From Fusobacterium varium (GTDB lineage: Bacteria; Fusobacteriota; Fusobacteriia; Fusobacteriales; Fusobacteriaceae), in assembly GCA_002356455.1 (NCBI GenBank), contig AP017968.1, forward strand, positions 3,658,001-3,722,000: a DNA stretch of 64,000 bases, read 5' to 3'. Below the pieces are notes generated by a model. That model was given only the letters and a program-made list of their open reading frames with translations. It was not told the origin of the DNA and did not search any database. A program made the translations under genes and the position numbers. Shown one piece after another: positions 55,687 to 64,000 of the stretch (the first letter of the stretch is position 1; each line of letters starts with the position of its first letter).

Positions 55687-57333
55687 TTATAATTCTTTTT
55701 TTATAATTTTACTTTTTATTCCTCCAGCTATATTTTTTACTTTATAGCCTTTCTGTATTAAAAATCTTGAGGCTAGATATCCTCTCAGTCCTACTGCACA
55801 ATATGTCCATATTTCTTTGTCTTTAGGAAGTTTTTCCACTTCTTTTCTCAACTCTGAAAGTGAGATGTTTATACTATGATCAAATATCCCACTTGCAAGT
55901 TCCATTTCATCTCTTACATCTAAAATAATATGCTTATTTTTATCATAATTTTTCAAATCTTCAAAAAATATTTGTTCAAATAAACCATCTTCAAGATTTT
56001 CTCCTATAAATCCTGCCATATTTGCTGGAGATTTAGCTGATAAAAATGGAGGTGCATATGCTAATTCCAATTCTGTTAAATCATATATTGTTCCTTTAAA
56101 TTTTATCATTGTGGCTATAACATCTATAAATTTATCCGCTCCTTTTATTCCAACTGCTTGCGCTCCAAGTATCTCTTTATTCTCCTTGTTATAGATTACT
56201 TTTATTGATATAGGTGTAGCATTTGGATAATAATTGGCATGATCATTTGGATGTAAATATATTTTTTCATATTTCATACTCAAACTCTTTACAGCTCTTT
56301 CATTTAATCCTGTTGAAGCTCCCATTAAACCAAAAACCTTTATTATAGCGGTTCCCAAACTTCCTCTATATACTTCACTTCTTCCAGCAATATTCCCTGC
56401 TGCTATTCTTCCTTGTCTATTAGCTGGTCCCGCTAATGGAATTGCACTTTTCTCTCCTGTTATATAATTTTTTACCAATATACTATCCCCTGCTGCATAT
56501 ATTCCTTTTATATTAGTTTCCAGATTATCATTTACCAATATATGTCCTCTTGCTCCAAGGAGTATTCCTGAATCTTTTAGAAAAGCTGTATCTGGAACCA
56601 CTCCTATCGAAAGAATCACTGCATCACTTTCTACTTTTTCCCCATCTTCAAGATGTATAATTATTTTTTCATTTTTTTCTTCAAACTCAACCACTTTTTT
56701 ATTTGTCATCAAATTTATTTTGTTTGAAACAAGTTCAATTTCTAAAAAATTCGCCATTTCACTGTCAAATGGTGCCAATATATTCGAAGCTGCTTCTATA
56801 AGCGAAGTATTTATTCCTATATGCTGCAGATTTTCAGCAGTTTCGACACCCACATATCCTCCACCTACAACTACTGCATTTTTTATTCCTTGAACTGTTA
56901 CTTCTCTTTTTATTTTATCCATATCACTTATATTTCTTAAAGTAAATATTTTTTTATTATTAATTCCTTTTATTGGTGGCAGCATTGGCTTTGCACCAGG
57001 AGCCAGTACCATATAATCGAATTTTTCCTCATATTCCTCTCCTGAACTTTTTCTGATTTTTGCCACTTTATTCATACCATTAACAGATACAACTTCACTA
57101 TTTATTCTTACATCTAGATTAAATCTATTTTTTAATTTTTCTGGTGTCTGAACCAGCAGACTATCCCTATTTTCAATAATATTCCCTATATAATATGGAA
57201 GTCCACAATTAGCAAAAGAAACATACTCTCCTTTTTCGAAAATTATTATTTCTAAATTTTCATCTAAACGTCTTAATCTGGTTGCAGCAGAAGCTCCTCC
57301 AGCTACTCCGCCTACTATTAACACTTTTTTCAT
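55687..57333 (-). CDS. CoA-disulfide reductase with C-terminal rhodanese domain
   Basis: 548 residues from the ATG at 57333 (nine bases after GGAGGG). N-terminal FAD domain VLIVGGVAGGASAATRLRRL, catalytic Cys43 in FANCGLPYY, NAD(P)H site VVGGGYVGVETAENL, and AGDSILVKNYITG typical of class III disulfide reductases. The C-terminus (about 450-548) is a rhodanese with ILDVRDEMEL and active Cys in YCAVGLRGYLA. Such fusions reduce CoA disulfide, CoA persulfide or polysulfide with NADH, making sulfide. It lies beside the megL operon but has its own terminator; a role in sulfane sulfur handling is likely (inference). Confidence 0.92.
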   Translation of the reverse strand: MKKVLIVGGVAGGASAATRLRRLDENLEIIIFEKGEYVSFANCGLPYYIGNIIENRDSLLVQTPEKLKNRFNLDVRINSEVVSVNGMNKVAKIRKSSGEEYEEKFDYMVLAPGAKPMLPPIKGINNKKIFTLRNISDMDKIKREVTVQGIKNAVVVGGGYVGVETAENLQHIGINTSLIEAASNILAPFDSEMANFLEIELVSNKINLMTNKKVVEFEEKNEKIIIHLEDGEKVESDAVILSIGVVPDTAFLKDSGILLGARGHILVNDNLETNIKGIYAAGDSILVKNYITGEKSAIPLAGPANRQGRIAAGNIAGRSEVYRGSLGTAIIKVFGLMGASTGLNERAVKSLSMKYEKIYLHPNDHANYYPNATPISIKVIYNKENKEILGAQAVGIKGADKFIDVIATMIKFKGTIYDLTELELAYAPPFLSAKSPANMAGFIGENLEDGLFEQIFFEDLKNYDKNKHIILDVRDEMELASGIFDHSINISLSELRKEVEKLPKDKEIWTYCAVGLRGYLASRFLIQKGYKVKNIAGGIKSKIIKKEL

Positions 57334-57419
57334 TTTTATACCCTCCATGTCCTGATTCATAGTTAAATTATAAGAAAAATCTTAATCATTGTAAAGAAAA
57401 GTATTTTCATATCTACAGT

Positions 57420-57478
57420 AAAAAGCACATCTGCAAATATTGCTTTTATTCAATATCATTAGATGTGCTTAATTTTTT
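57420..57478 (-). terminator. Terminator of the malY-nhaC-megL operon
   Basis: AAGCACATCT (57423-57432) and AGATGTGCTT (57461-57470) are exact complements. The intervening 28 bases contain a second helix AATATTGC/GCAATATT-like. On the minus strand TTTTTA follows. Confidence 0.75.
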
Positions 57479-57502
57479 TATTACCTCTTTATCATTTTAT
57501 AC

Positions 57503-58696
57503 TTATTTTACTTTTTCTAAAGCTTTATCTAAATCAGCTATTATATCCTCTATATTTTCCAGTCCTACTGATAACCTTACTAGCCCTTCCGGTATTCCAG
57601 CCTCTTTTAATTCTTCACTTGTATAAGCTGAATGAGTCATAGAAGCTGGATGCTGTATCAATGTCTCTGTATCTCCTAGACTTACTGCCAGTGCACACAT
57701 TTCAACATTATTCAGCAATGTTTTCCCTGCTTCAAATCCTCCCTTAAGTTCAAATGACATTATTCCTCCAAATCCTGTCATTTGTTTTGTTGCTATTTCA
57801 TAACCTTCATGATCTTTCAAACCTGGATAATATACTTTTTCTACTTTAGGATGAGCATTTAAATATTCAGCAACTTTCATTGCGTTTTCACAATGTCTTT
57901 GCATTCTTATTTCAAATGTTTTTAATCCTCTTATTATAAGATGAGCTTCTGTTGGCCCTAATACTGATCCTGTCATATCTTTTATTCCAAAAAGTTTTAT
58001 TTCTGTTATAAGTTCCTTACTTCCAACTGCAAATCCTGCTATTACATCTCCATGTCCATTTAAATATTTAGTTGCTGAATGAACTACTATATCTGCCCCT
58101 AATTGTAAAGGCTTCTGCAAATATGGAGAAGCAAATGTATTGTCTACTACTACTTTTATATATTCATTTGTATGAGCTATTTTTGCTATTTCTTCTATAT
58201 CAGATATTTTTAAATTAGGATTTGCTGGTGTTTCCAAGTATACTACCCTTGTATTTTTCTTCATTGCTTTTTTTACTGCTTCAAGATCAGAAGTATCTAA
58301 AAATTCAACTTCTACTCCATACCTAGTCATTCCATGACACAATAGTGCAAATGTACATCCATATAGTATTTTATCTGCTATTACATGATCTCCTGCTCTT
58401 AAAAGTGTCCAAAGCACAGATGAAATTGCTCCCATTCCTGAAGAAGTAGCTGCTGCTGCCTCTCCACATTCCAATGCAGCTATTTTTTCTTCTGCTACTG
58501 CTGTTGTAGGATTTCCAAGTCTGGAATAAATATATCCGTCCTCTTTTCCTGCAAACCTTGCTCCTCCTTGCTCTGCTGAATCAAATATAAATGTAGAAGT
58601 CTGATATATTGGAGTAGATAAAGCCCCAAATGGATTTTTACCTTGTCCTGCATGGATAGCTATTGTTCCTATCCCTTTATTTTTCAAATCTTTCAT
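57503..58696 (-). CDS. megL: Methionine gamma-lyase
   Basis: PLP enzyme degrading methionine to methanethiol, 2-oxobutyrate and ammonia, also cysteine to H2S. 397 residues. Cys114 in LYGCTFALL is the signature cysteine of methionine gamma-lyases (YGCTF), separating it from cystathionine gamma-synthases. Others: SRLGNPTTAVAEEKIAALE, SSGMGAIS, DNTFASPYLQKPLQLGAD, PLP lysine in HSATKYLNGHGD, and QHPASMTHS. Last gene of malY-nhaC-megL, 42 bp after nhaC. Fusobacteria are known for strong methanethiol and H2S production. Confidence 0.9.
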   Translation of the reverse strand: MKDLKNKGIGTIAIHAGQGKNPFGALSTPIYQTSTFIFDSAEQGGARFAGKEDGYIYSRLGNPTTAVAEEKIAALECGEAAAATSSGMGAISSVLWTLLRAGDHVIADKILYGCTFALLCHGMTRYGVEVEFLDTSDLEAVKKAMKKNTRVVYLETPANPNLKISDIEEIAKIAHTNEYIKVVVDNTFASPYLQKPLQLGADIVVHSATKYLNGHGDVIAGFAVGSKELITEIKLFGIKDMTGSVLGPTEAHLIIRGLKTFEIRMQRHCENAMKVAEYLNAHPKVEKVYYPGLKDHEGYEIATKQMTGFGGIMSFELKGGFEAGKTLLNNVEMCALAVSLGDTETLIQHPASMTHSAYTSEELKEAGIPEGLVRLSVGLENIEDIIADLDKALEKVK

Positions 58697-58738
58697 TACT
58701 CCCCCTCCATAAAATTTAAAATAACCTTATATTAATTT

Positions 58739-60091
58739 TTATTCTCTTATTCCATTAGGATTTTTTTCAATAAATTCTTTTTCTTCTTTTGTACGCAGCA
58801 ATCCAAATTGAATTGTTATACAAGTTGTTATTATCAAAGCAAACATATAAAACATATATTTCAATACAGCCATTGGTGACACATCTGAAAGTCCTGTAAC
58901 TATCAACATACCTCCATCATAAGGTGTCAAAGCAATAAATGCACATGCAAATATATCTATAAGACTGGCAAGACGTTTTGGAGCAATTCCATAATTTTTT
59001 CCTATTTCCTTAGCTATTGGAGCTGATATAATGATAGCTATTGTATTATTTACAAGAGCTGCTGATAAAAGTCCTGAAAGAAGTCCAATTCCATATTCTG
59101 CTCCTTTACGTTCCTTAATTCTAGAAACAATACTATTTACCAGCCAATCTACTCCACCATAATATTTAATTAAGCCTATCAGTCCAGAAATTAATATAGC
59201 TACAATAGTGATACTGAACATATCCTCCATTCCGCCACCTATTGCTCCTACCCAATCCAAAAAGCTTACACTTCCTTCTCCAAGACCAATTACTCCTGTC
59301 ATTGCTATACCTATAAATAAAACTCCTGCTACATTAAATCCCATCAAGGCTGCTATCAATACTACAACATATGGAATTACACGAAGCAAATGATATGGAT
59401 GTGCTCCTGTTATCAATCCTGCTCCTCCAAATGCCCAATATCCAATTACTGCAATTATAGCAGCAGGTAGAGCTATAAAGAAATTCATTTTAAACTTATC
59501 TTTCATTTCTGACCCTACTCCTTTTGCTGCTGAGATAGTAGTATCTGATATCATTGAAAGATTATCTCCAAAATATGCTCCTCCAATAACAGCAGCACAT
59601 GTCAGAGGCAGATTTAATCCTGCTGCCTGAGCTACACCTATTGCTATTGGAGCCATAGCTGCAACTGTTCCCATAGATGTACCTATTGCAGTTGAAATAA
59701 AACATGATATAAGAAATACCCCTGGAACAAGAGCTGAACTTGGAATAAATGTAAGTCCAAGATTAACTACTGATTCAACTCCACCCATTGACTTTGCTGC
59801 TCCCTGAAATCCACCAGCCAAAAGATAAATCAATCCTATAAGAATAACACCTGCATTTCCTGCATTTTCAGAAAATATATCTATCTTTTTTTCAAGTTTC
59901 ATTGATTTATTCATAATCAATGCTACAGCTATACCTATAAGAAGTGCAACGTGTCTAGGAAATTTTTTAAATGCCCCATCTACTCCCATAAATGTAAATA
60001 TAAGCCCACTTCCTATATACAAAGCCAAAAATACCAATAAAGGTAAAAATGCTATCGCGCCATATTTTTTTTCACCATTTTTTTCATTCAT
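58739..60091 (-). CDS. NhaC-family Na+/H+ antiporter
   Basis: 450 residues with about 11-12 membrane segments. Conserved NhaC residues include GTSMGTVAAMAPIAIGVAQA, IGGAYFGDNLSMISDTTISA and NNTIAIIISAPIAKEIG. Members exchange H+ for Na+, or malate/Na+ for lactate/H+ (MleN type). Placed between two sulfur-amino-acid lyases, it may also support uptake or pH/sodium balance in amino-acid fermentation, where ammonia and acids are produced; substrate not proven. Start ATG after GGGAGG, 23 bp after malY. Confidence 0.88.
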   Translation of the reverse strand: MNEKNGEKKYGAIAFLPLLVFLALYIGSGLIFTFMGVDGAFKKFPRHVALLIGIAVALIMNKSMKLEKKIDIFSENAGNAGVILIGLIYLLAGGFQGAAKSMGGVESVVNLGLTFIPSSALVPGVFLISCFISTAIGTSMGTVAAMAPIAIGVAQAAGLNLPLTCAAVIGGAYFGDNLSMISDTTISAAKGVGSEMKDKFKMNFFIALPAAIIAVIGYWAFGGAGLITGAHPYHLLRVIPYVVVLIAALMGFNVAGVLFIGIAMTGVIGLGEGSVSFLDWVGAIGGGMEDMFSITIVAILISGLIGLIKYYGGVDWLVNSIVSRIKERKGAEYGIGLLSGLLSAALVNNTIAIIISAPIAKEIGKNYGIAPKRLASLIDIFACAFIALTPYDGGMLIVTGLSDVSPMAVLKYMFYMFALIITTCITIQFGLLRTKEEKEFIEKNPNGIRE

Positions 60092-60114
60092 AAGTTAAAC
60101 CTCCCCTAATCTTT

Positions 60115-61305
60115 TTATCTTTCTTCTCTCCATTTTTTTATTCCATTTTCTATTCTGTTCATTCCTTCTTCTACCATGTATCTCGGACAAGCTACATTTA
60201 TTCTTTCAAACCCTATTCCATTTTCACCAAACCAATATCCATCATCTAATGCTATTTTACATTTCTCCTGCATAAATCTTGACAATTCTTCTTTAGATAA
60301 TCCTAAGACAGAAAAATCAAGCCACATAAGGTAAGTTCCTTCTGGTTTCTTAACTTTTACTTCTGGTATTTTTTCTTTTGCAAATTTAATTACATAATCC
60401 ATATTTCCATCTAAATGTTCAATCAGTTGATCTACCCACTCATCACATTTTGTATATCCAGTTTCAAATGCTACCAGACTGAAAGGACTATTTCTTTTTA
60501 TATCCAGTATTCCAAGTTCATTATCAAATTTTTCCCATTCCTCTCTTCTTGGAAATGTCACAAATGAAGCTTGAAGTCCAGCTATATTAAATGTCTTAGT
60601 TGGTGAAAAACAAGTAATAGTATTGTTTTCTATTTCTTTTCCAAGAGAAGCTGTTGGGATATGTTTATGTCCTGGCATTATTATATCTCTCCATATTTCA
60701 TCAGCAATAACTCTTACCTTATACTTCAAACACAAATCAGACATCTTTTGAAGTTCCTCTTTTTTCCATACTCTTCCTACTGGATTATGAGGACTACATA
60801 AAATAAATAAATTAACATTCTCATCAGAAACTTTTTGTTCAAAATCTTTAAAATCTATTGTGTAGTATCCTTCATTATCTTTTATTAATTTATTTTCTAC
60901 TACTTCTCTTCCATTATCCTTTATAGTAGCTGCAAAAGGATAATATACTGGACTTTGAATAAGTATTTTTTCTCCTGGTTTTGTCATTCCTCTTACTAAT
61001 AATGAAAGTGTAGGTACAACCCCTGGACTATTTATAAGAGTAGATGAATCAATCTTATATCCAAATCTTCTTTCCAGCCAGTCTGCTGCTGCCTTATAAT
61101 AGGAATCTGGTCTATATACATAACCAAATATTCCCTGTTCCACCTTTTCTCTCATGGCATCTATTATCTCAGGAGCTGTTTTTAAATCCATATCTGCTAT
61201 CCACATTGGCCATAAATCATTTGATATAAACTTCTTTCCCATTTCTTCCCACTTAGCTGCATGATTTCCTGTTCTGTCAATTTTTTCATCAAAAGAATAT
61301 TTCAT
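60115..61305 (-). CDS. MalY/PatB-family cystathionine beta-lyase
   Basis: PLP-dependent fold type I, cleaving C-S bonds of cystathionine and often cysteine, giving pyruvate, ammonia and homocysteine or H2S. 396 residues. Motifs: DLWPMWIADMDLKTAPEIID at the start, SPGVVPTLSLLVRGMT, CSPHNPVGRVWKKEEL, ADEIWRDI, and the PLP lysine in CFSPTKTFNIAGLQ. First gene of the operon with nhaC and megL. The divergent MocR regulator shares the intergenic operator. AAGGAGG precedes the ATG. Confidence 0.92.
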   Translation of the reverse strand: MKYSFDEKIDRTGNHAAKWEEMGKKFISNDLWPMWIADMDLKTAPEIIDAMREKVEQGIFGYVYRPDSYYKAAADWLERRFGYKIDSSTLINSPGVVPTLSLLVRGMTKPGEKILIQSPVYYPFAATIKDNGREVVENKLIKDNEGYYTIDFKDFEQKVSDENVNLFILCSPHNPVGRVWKKEELQKMSDLCLKYKVRVIADEIWRDIIMPGHKHIPTASLGKEIENNTITCFSPTKTFNIAGLQASFVTFPRREEWEKFDNELGILDIKRNSPFSLVAFETGYTKCDEWVDQLIEHLDGNMDYVIKFAKEKIPEVKVKKPEGTYLMWLDFSVLGLSKEELSRFMQEKCKIALDDGYWFGENGIGFERINVACPRYMVEEGMNRIENGIKKWREER

Positions 61306-61605
61306 TTTTTCCTCCTTACAGAAACAACTTGCATATTTTTTTTAAATACATAGCAATTTTTTAATTCATATATTATAATACAACTATAAACCGTTATACT
61401 CTTTTAGTCAAGATATATAACTGTTTAAACTGATATATAACAGTTTATATTTTTTAATACAAATGTCTATTTTACGTATTTTAAGCTCTATTTTTAAATG
61501 ATAAAAACTGTTTTAATATCCGTTGTATAACACTTTTTAATTTTTATTTATATCAAACATTTTTAATTCAGATAAAACAGTTAGAGAAATAAAGGGGAAA
61601 TTTTT
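61306..61605. promoter_or_regulatory. Divergent control region of malY and the MocR gene with repeated operator
   Basis: On the minus strand TTGACT (61411-61406) and TATAGT (61388-61383) are 17 bp apart and serve malY. Immediately upstream lies GATATATAAC(T/A)GTTTA as a direct repeat at 61412-61426 and 61432-61446, period 20, whose AACTGTT/AACAGTT parts are also inverted. MocR activators often use such direct repeats beside the -35. Further half-sites (AAACTG near 61506, AAACAG near 61576) occur toward the regulator. Confidence 0.6.
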
Positions 61606-63054
61606 ATGAAACTTAATTTTATCATCTACAAAGATTCACCTCACAAAATTTACTTACAATTATATGATTCTATAAAAAATATGATAGAAACTGGTGAAGC
61701 TCTTCCCAATGAAAAGCTTCCATCTATAAGACAGATAGCCATCAAATTTGATATAAACACGCTTACTGTACTAAAAGCATATGATCTTCTTGAAAAAAAT
61801 AACTATATTTATAAAGTATCTGGAAAAGGGTGCTTTGTAAAAGAAAAAAATAAGCTTATATCCAATACCCAAAAACCAGTTATAAATAATTTCGCAATAA
61901 TGAATAAAGATATAAATTTTGCAAGTGCTACTCCTGCTGCCAATCTTTATCCTGTTGAAATATTTCAAGAAATTATAAATGATATCTTTAATAATTATGG
62001 AGCAAAAGCTTTCAATTATTTTAATACACAAGGACTTTTAGAATTAAGAGAAACAATAGCCGAAAAACTTGAAAATAATCATATTTATACTTCTCCAAAT
62101 AATATTCAAATAGTTTCTGGTTCACAACAGGCTCTTGATTTGATAAAGAAAATTATACTAAAAAGAAAAACTACTACTATGGTTGCTGCCAGCCCAACAT
62201 ATTATGGGGCTATAAATACATTTTCTGAAATAGCTAAAATGATAAGCGTTCCTTTGGAAGAAGATGGAATAAATGTGGAAGAATTAGAAAAAATCCTACA
62301 AAAAAATAAAGTGGACTTTTTCTATACCATGATAAATTTTGAAAGCCCTACTGGAATTTCATGGTCAATGGAAAAAAAGAAAAAAATTCTTGAATTTTCA
62401 GAAAAATACAATTTTACTATTATAGAAGATGATTGTCTTTCTCCTTTATATTACTATAATAATATTACCATTCCCTTAAAAGCTATGGATAAAAAAAATA
62501 AAGTGATATACATAAATTCTTTTTCTAAACTTATAATGCCTGGATTAAGACTTGGATATATGATTGTTCCCAATAATTTAATTTCTGATATAATTGCTGC
62601 AAAATTTTCAGCTGACATATCATCTTCTGGTTTATTTCAAATGGCACTTCATCTTTTTCTTAAAAAAGGTTACTTAGAACCCAATATTGAAAAACTAAGA
62701 AAAGCGTTTAAAGAAAAGTATGAGCTTACATTGTCCCTTTTACAAGAAATAAAAGAAATAGAACTTCCATATATTCCACAAGGTGGATTATATATATGGA
62801 TAAAATTACCAAAAGGCCTCAATTCGAATGTTTTTTATAATGTGTTGAAAGAAAGGCATGTTTCTATACTTCCTGACTCTGTATTTTACACGAATGATGA
62901 ACAAGAGAATAATCACATTCGATTAAGTTTTGCAGCTGTAACAAAAGAAGAAATAATAAGAGGAATAGAAATAATAAAGAAATCTTTAGAAGAATTTTCA
63001 CAAAAAAAAGATTTTCTATTTAAAGAAGACTTTTTATCCATTTTAATAAGATAA
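61606..63054 (+). CDS. MocR-type GntR-family transcriptional regulator with aminotransferase domain
   Basis: 482 residues. N-terminal winged helix (YKDSPHKIYLQLYDSIKNMI, NEKLPSIRQIAIKFDINTLTVLKAYDLL) is joined to a fold type I aminotransferase-like domain (about 100-475): SGSQQALDLIKKII, EDDCLSPLYYY and the PLP lysine in SFSKLIMPGLRLGY. Such regulators sense PLP-bound amino acids. It is divergent from malY-nhaC-megL, which it probably controls in response to cysteine, methionine or related compounds. GGGG lies before the ATG. Confidence 0.92.
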   Translation: MKLNFIIYKDSPHKIYLQLYDSIKNMIETGEALPNEKLPSIRQIAIKFDINTLTVLKAYDLLEKNNYIYKVSGKGCFVKEKNKLISNTQKPVINNFAIMNKDINFASATPAANLYPVEIFQEIINDIFNNYGAKAFNYFNTQGLLELRETIAEKLENNHIYTSPNNIQIVSGSQQALDLIKKIILKRKTTTMVAASPTYYGAINTFSEIAKMISVPLEEDGINVEELEKILQKNKVDFFYTMINFESPTGISWSMEKKKKILEFSEKYNFTIIEDDCLSPLYYYNNITIPLKAMDKKNKVIYINSFSKLIMPGLRLGYMIVPNNLISDIIAAKFSADISSSGLFQMALHLFLKKGYLEPNIEKLRKAFKEKYELTLSLLQEIKEIELPYIPQGGLYIWIKLPKGLNSNVFYNVLKERHVSILPDSVFYTNDEQENNHIRLSFAAVTKEEIIRGIEIIKKSLEEFSQKKDFLFKEDFLSILIR

Positions 63055-63160
63055 AAATTTATATGTTATTTTTGATGAGTTTAAATTATTAATAAATGAA
63101 TTCTATATAATTTATTTATATATTTTGAGCTATTATTTCAAATGTATTTTAGAGTAAATT

Positions 63161-63192
63161 AAAAAACTGGCTTATTACTAAGCCAGTTTTTT
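63161..63192. terminator. Bidirectional terminator between the MocR gene and M20 peptidase
   Basis: AAAAAACTGGCTTA and TAAGCCAGTTTTTT form a perfect stem with A- and T-runs, shared by convergent genes. Confidence 0.9.
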
Positions 63193-63195
63193 AAT

Positions 63196-64000
63196 TTACA
63201 TTCCCTTGTATTTATCATTCAAATAATCATAGGCTATTTTAGAAAATGCTGCTGCTCCCATTTTTATTACTTCTTCATCTACATTAAATTTAGGATTGTG
63301 AAGTGGATATTGTGTATTTTTATCCTCATTTGCACTTCCTACTATTATATATGTAGCTGGAATATTTTCACTGAAGAAACAAAAATCATCTCCACCTATT
63401 TTAAAACTTTGATTTATAACAAATCCTTTATTAAAAACATCTTTTACACTTTCTCTAACAGCCTCTATTATTTCTGGAGTATTATAGACAGGAAATGTCT
63501 TCCCTCTATATGAAAACTCATGTTCTACTCCATAGATTTCACTTATATTTTTTATTATTTTATCCATATGTTTTTTTACAAGTTCACGATTGTGTTTGTG
63601 TAAAGTTCTTACTGTTCCCGCAATTACTGCTTCATTTGGAATGATTGCATCATATGTTCCAGCATTAAATCTGCATATCTGTACCACACATGGTTCTAAA
63701 GGTGATACTTTTTTAGGTATAAGATTCAAAAGATTATATGCTTCTACTGCTGGAAGTATAGGGTCTATACTTTTAGAAGGAAAAGAACCATGTCCTCCTT
63801 TTCCAATAAATTTTATTTCAAAAAAATCTGGATATGAACTCACAGGTCCTGCTTCTATAGAGGCAGTTCCTATTTTTTCATTAGGTTCTACATGCATTCC
63901 AATTACATAATCCACTTTCGGATTTTCCAATATTCCATCTTCTACCATCAAATCTGCTCCACCAACAGTTTCTTCTGCTGGCTGAAAACAAAGCTTTACA
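63196..64000 (-). CDS. M20-family amidohydrolase/peptidase, N-terminus outside the window
   Basis: The frame is open to the window end; about 268 residues are seen. The visible N-terminal part VKLCFQPAEETVGGADLMVEDG carries the catalytic Glu region (PAEE), followed by GMHVEP, the dimerisation domain (IKFIGKGGHGSFPSKSIDPI) and the C-terminal metal-binding part GGDDFCFFSENIPATYIIVG. This branch hydrolyses N-acyl or amide bonds of amino acids (hippurate, N-acetyl-diaminopimelate, indole-acetyl amino acids). Substrate unknown. The true start lies beyond 64000. Confidence 0.9.
   Translation of the reverse strand, partial: VKLCFQPAEETVGGADLMVEDGILENPKVDYVIGMHVEPNEKIGTASIEAGPVSSYPDFFEIKFIGKGGHGSFPSKSIDPILPAVEAYNLLNLIPKKVSPLEPCVVQICRFNAGTYDAIIPNEAVIAGTVRTLHKHNRELVKKHMDKIIKNISEIYGVEHEFSYRGKTFPVYNTPEIIEAVRESVKDVFNKGFVINQSFKIGGDDFCFFSENIPATYIIVGSANEDKNTQYPLHNPKFNVDEEVIKMGAAAFSKIAYDYLNDKYKGM

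Overview
The window is a chromosomal segment of a low-GC, outer-membrane-bearing anaerobe, almost certainly a Fusobacterium, probably of the F. varium / F. ulcerans / F. mortiferum group. The grounds are the 16S sequence at 46116-47624, AGA-dominated arginine codons, a FadA-like adhesin, a giant autotransporter of fusobacterial type (22560-32714), and sulfur-amino-acid catabolism genes. The species call is an inference from recall; no database was searched.

Layout. 1-4100: TauE/SafE transporter, a thyA-folA pair, and a YhdH-type reductase with a palindrome at its promoter. 4165-7028: a small island (XRE-cupin regulator, SNF-type symporter, LysE exporter) whose CGN arginine codons differ from its neighbours. 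7333-13657: hutD-hutG, a MarR regulator, membrane proteins, and a lipobox-bearing subtilase autotransporter. 13701-17477: a nucleoside salvage operon udp-cdd-deoD-deoB-deoC. 18060-21210: a tightly overlapping four-gene module (unknown protein, PP-loop PAPS-reductase-like enzyme, ParB-like protein, DPPW methyltransferase) preceded by repeated AGTTTG half-sites. 21262-33312: an adhesin cluster on the minus strand with a secreted coiled-coil protein, a 3384-residue autotransporter, two paralogous small putative DNA-binding proteins, a SurA-like small protein and a FadA-like protein. 33894-37928: a CstA/BtsT-type transporter divergent from a LytS/LytTR two-component system. 37990-42524: flotillin, MATE, GNAT and YbaK. 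42563-47624: a full rRNA operon (16S, tRNA-Ile, tRNA-Ala, 23S, 5S, tRNA-Asn). 47912-55020: dacA, iscU, iscS, a GNAT-endonuclease III fusion, tyrS, a DUF218 lipoprotein and an HU-like protein. 55687-63054: CoA-disulfide reductase with rhodanese domain, then malY-nhaC-megL with a divergent MocR regulator. 63196-64000: a truncated M20 peptidase.

How the genes work together. udp, cdd, deoD, deoB and deoC turn nucleosides into bases, acetaldehyde and glyceraldehyde-3-phosphate. malY and megL are expected to break down cystathionine, cysteine and methionine to H2S or methanethiol; the CoADR-rhodanese and iscS/iscU genes nearby handle sulfane sulfur. The adhesin cluster looks like one surface-display unit with its own putative regulators.

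The most notable signals are: (i) a 17-codon leader ORF with three consecutive Tyr codons between a consensus promoter and a terminator, upstream of tyrS (53232-53443), suggesting ribosome-mediated attenuation of tyrosyl-tRNA synthetase; (ii) the PP-loop/ParB/methyltransferase module; (iii) a free-standing promoter-to-terminator unit at 39960-40063 that looks like a small RNA gene; (iv) operator-like repeats in front of the adhesin operon and the MocR/malY pair; and (v) a yhdH promoter palindrome. No CRISPR array, intact insertion sequence, integrase or replication origin was seen.
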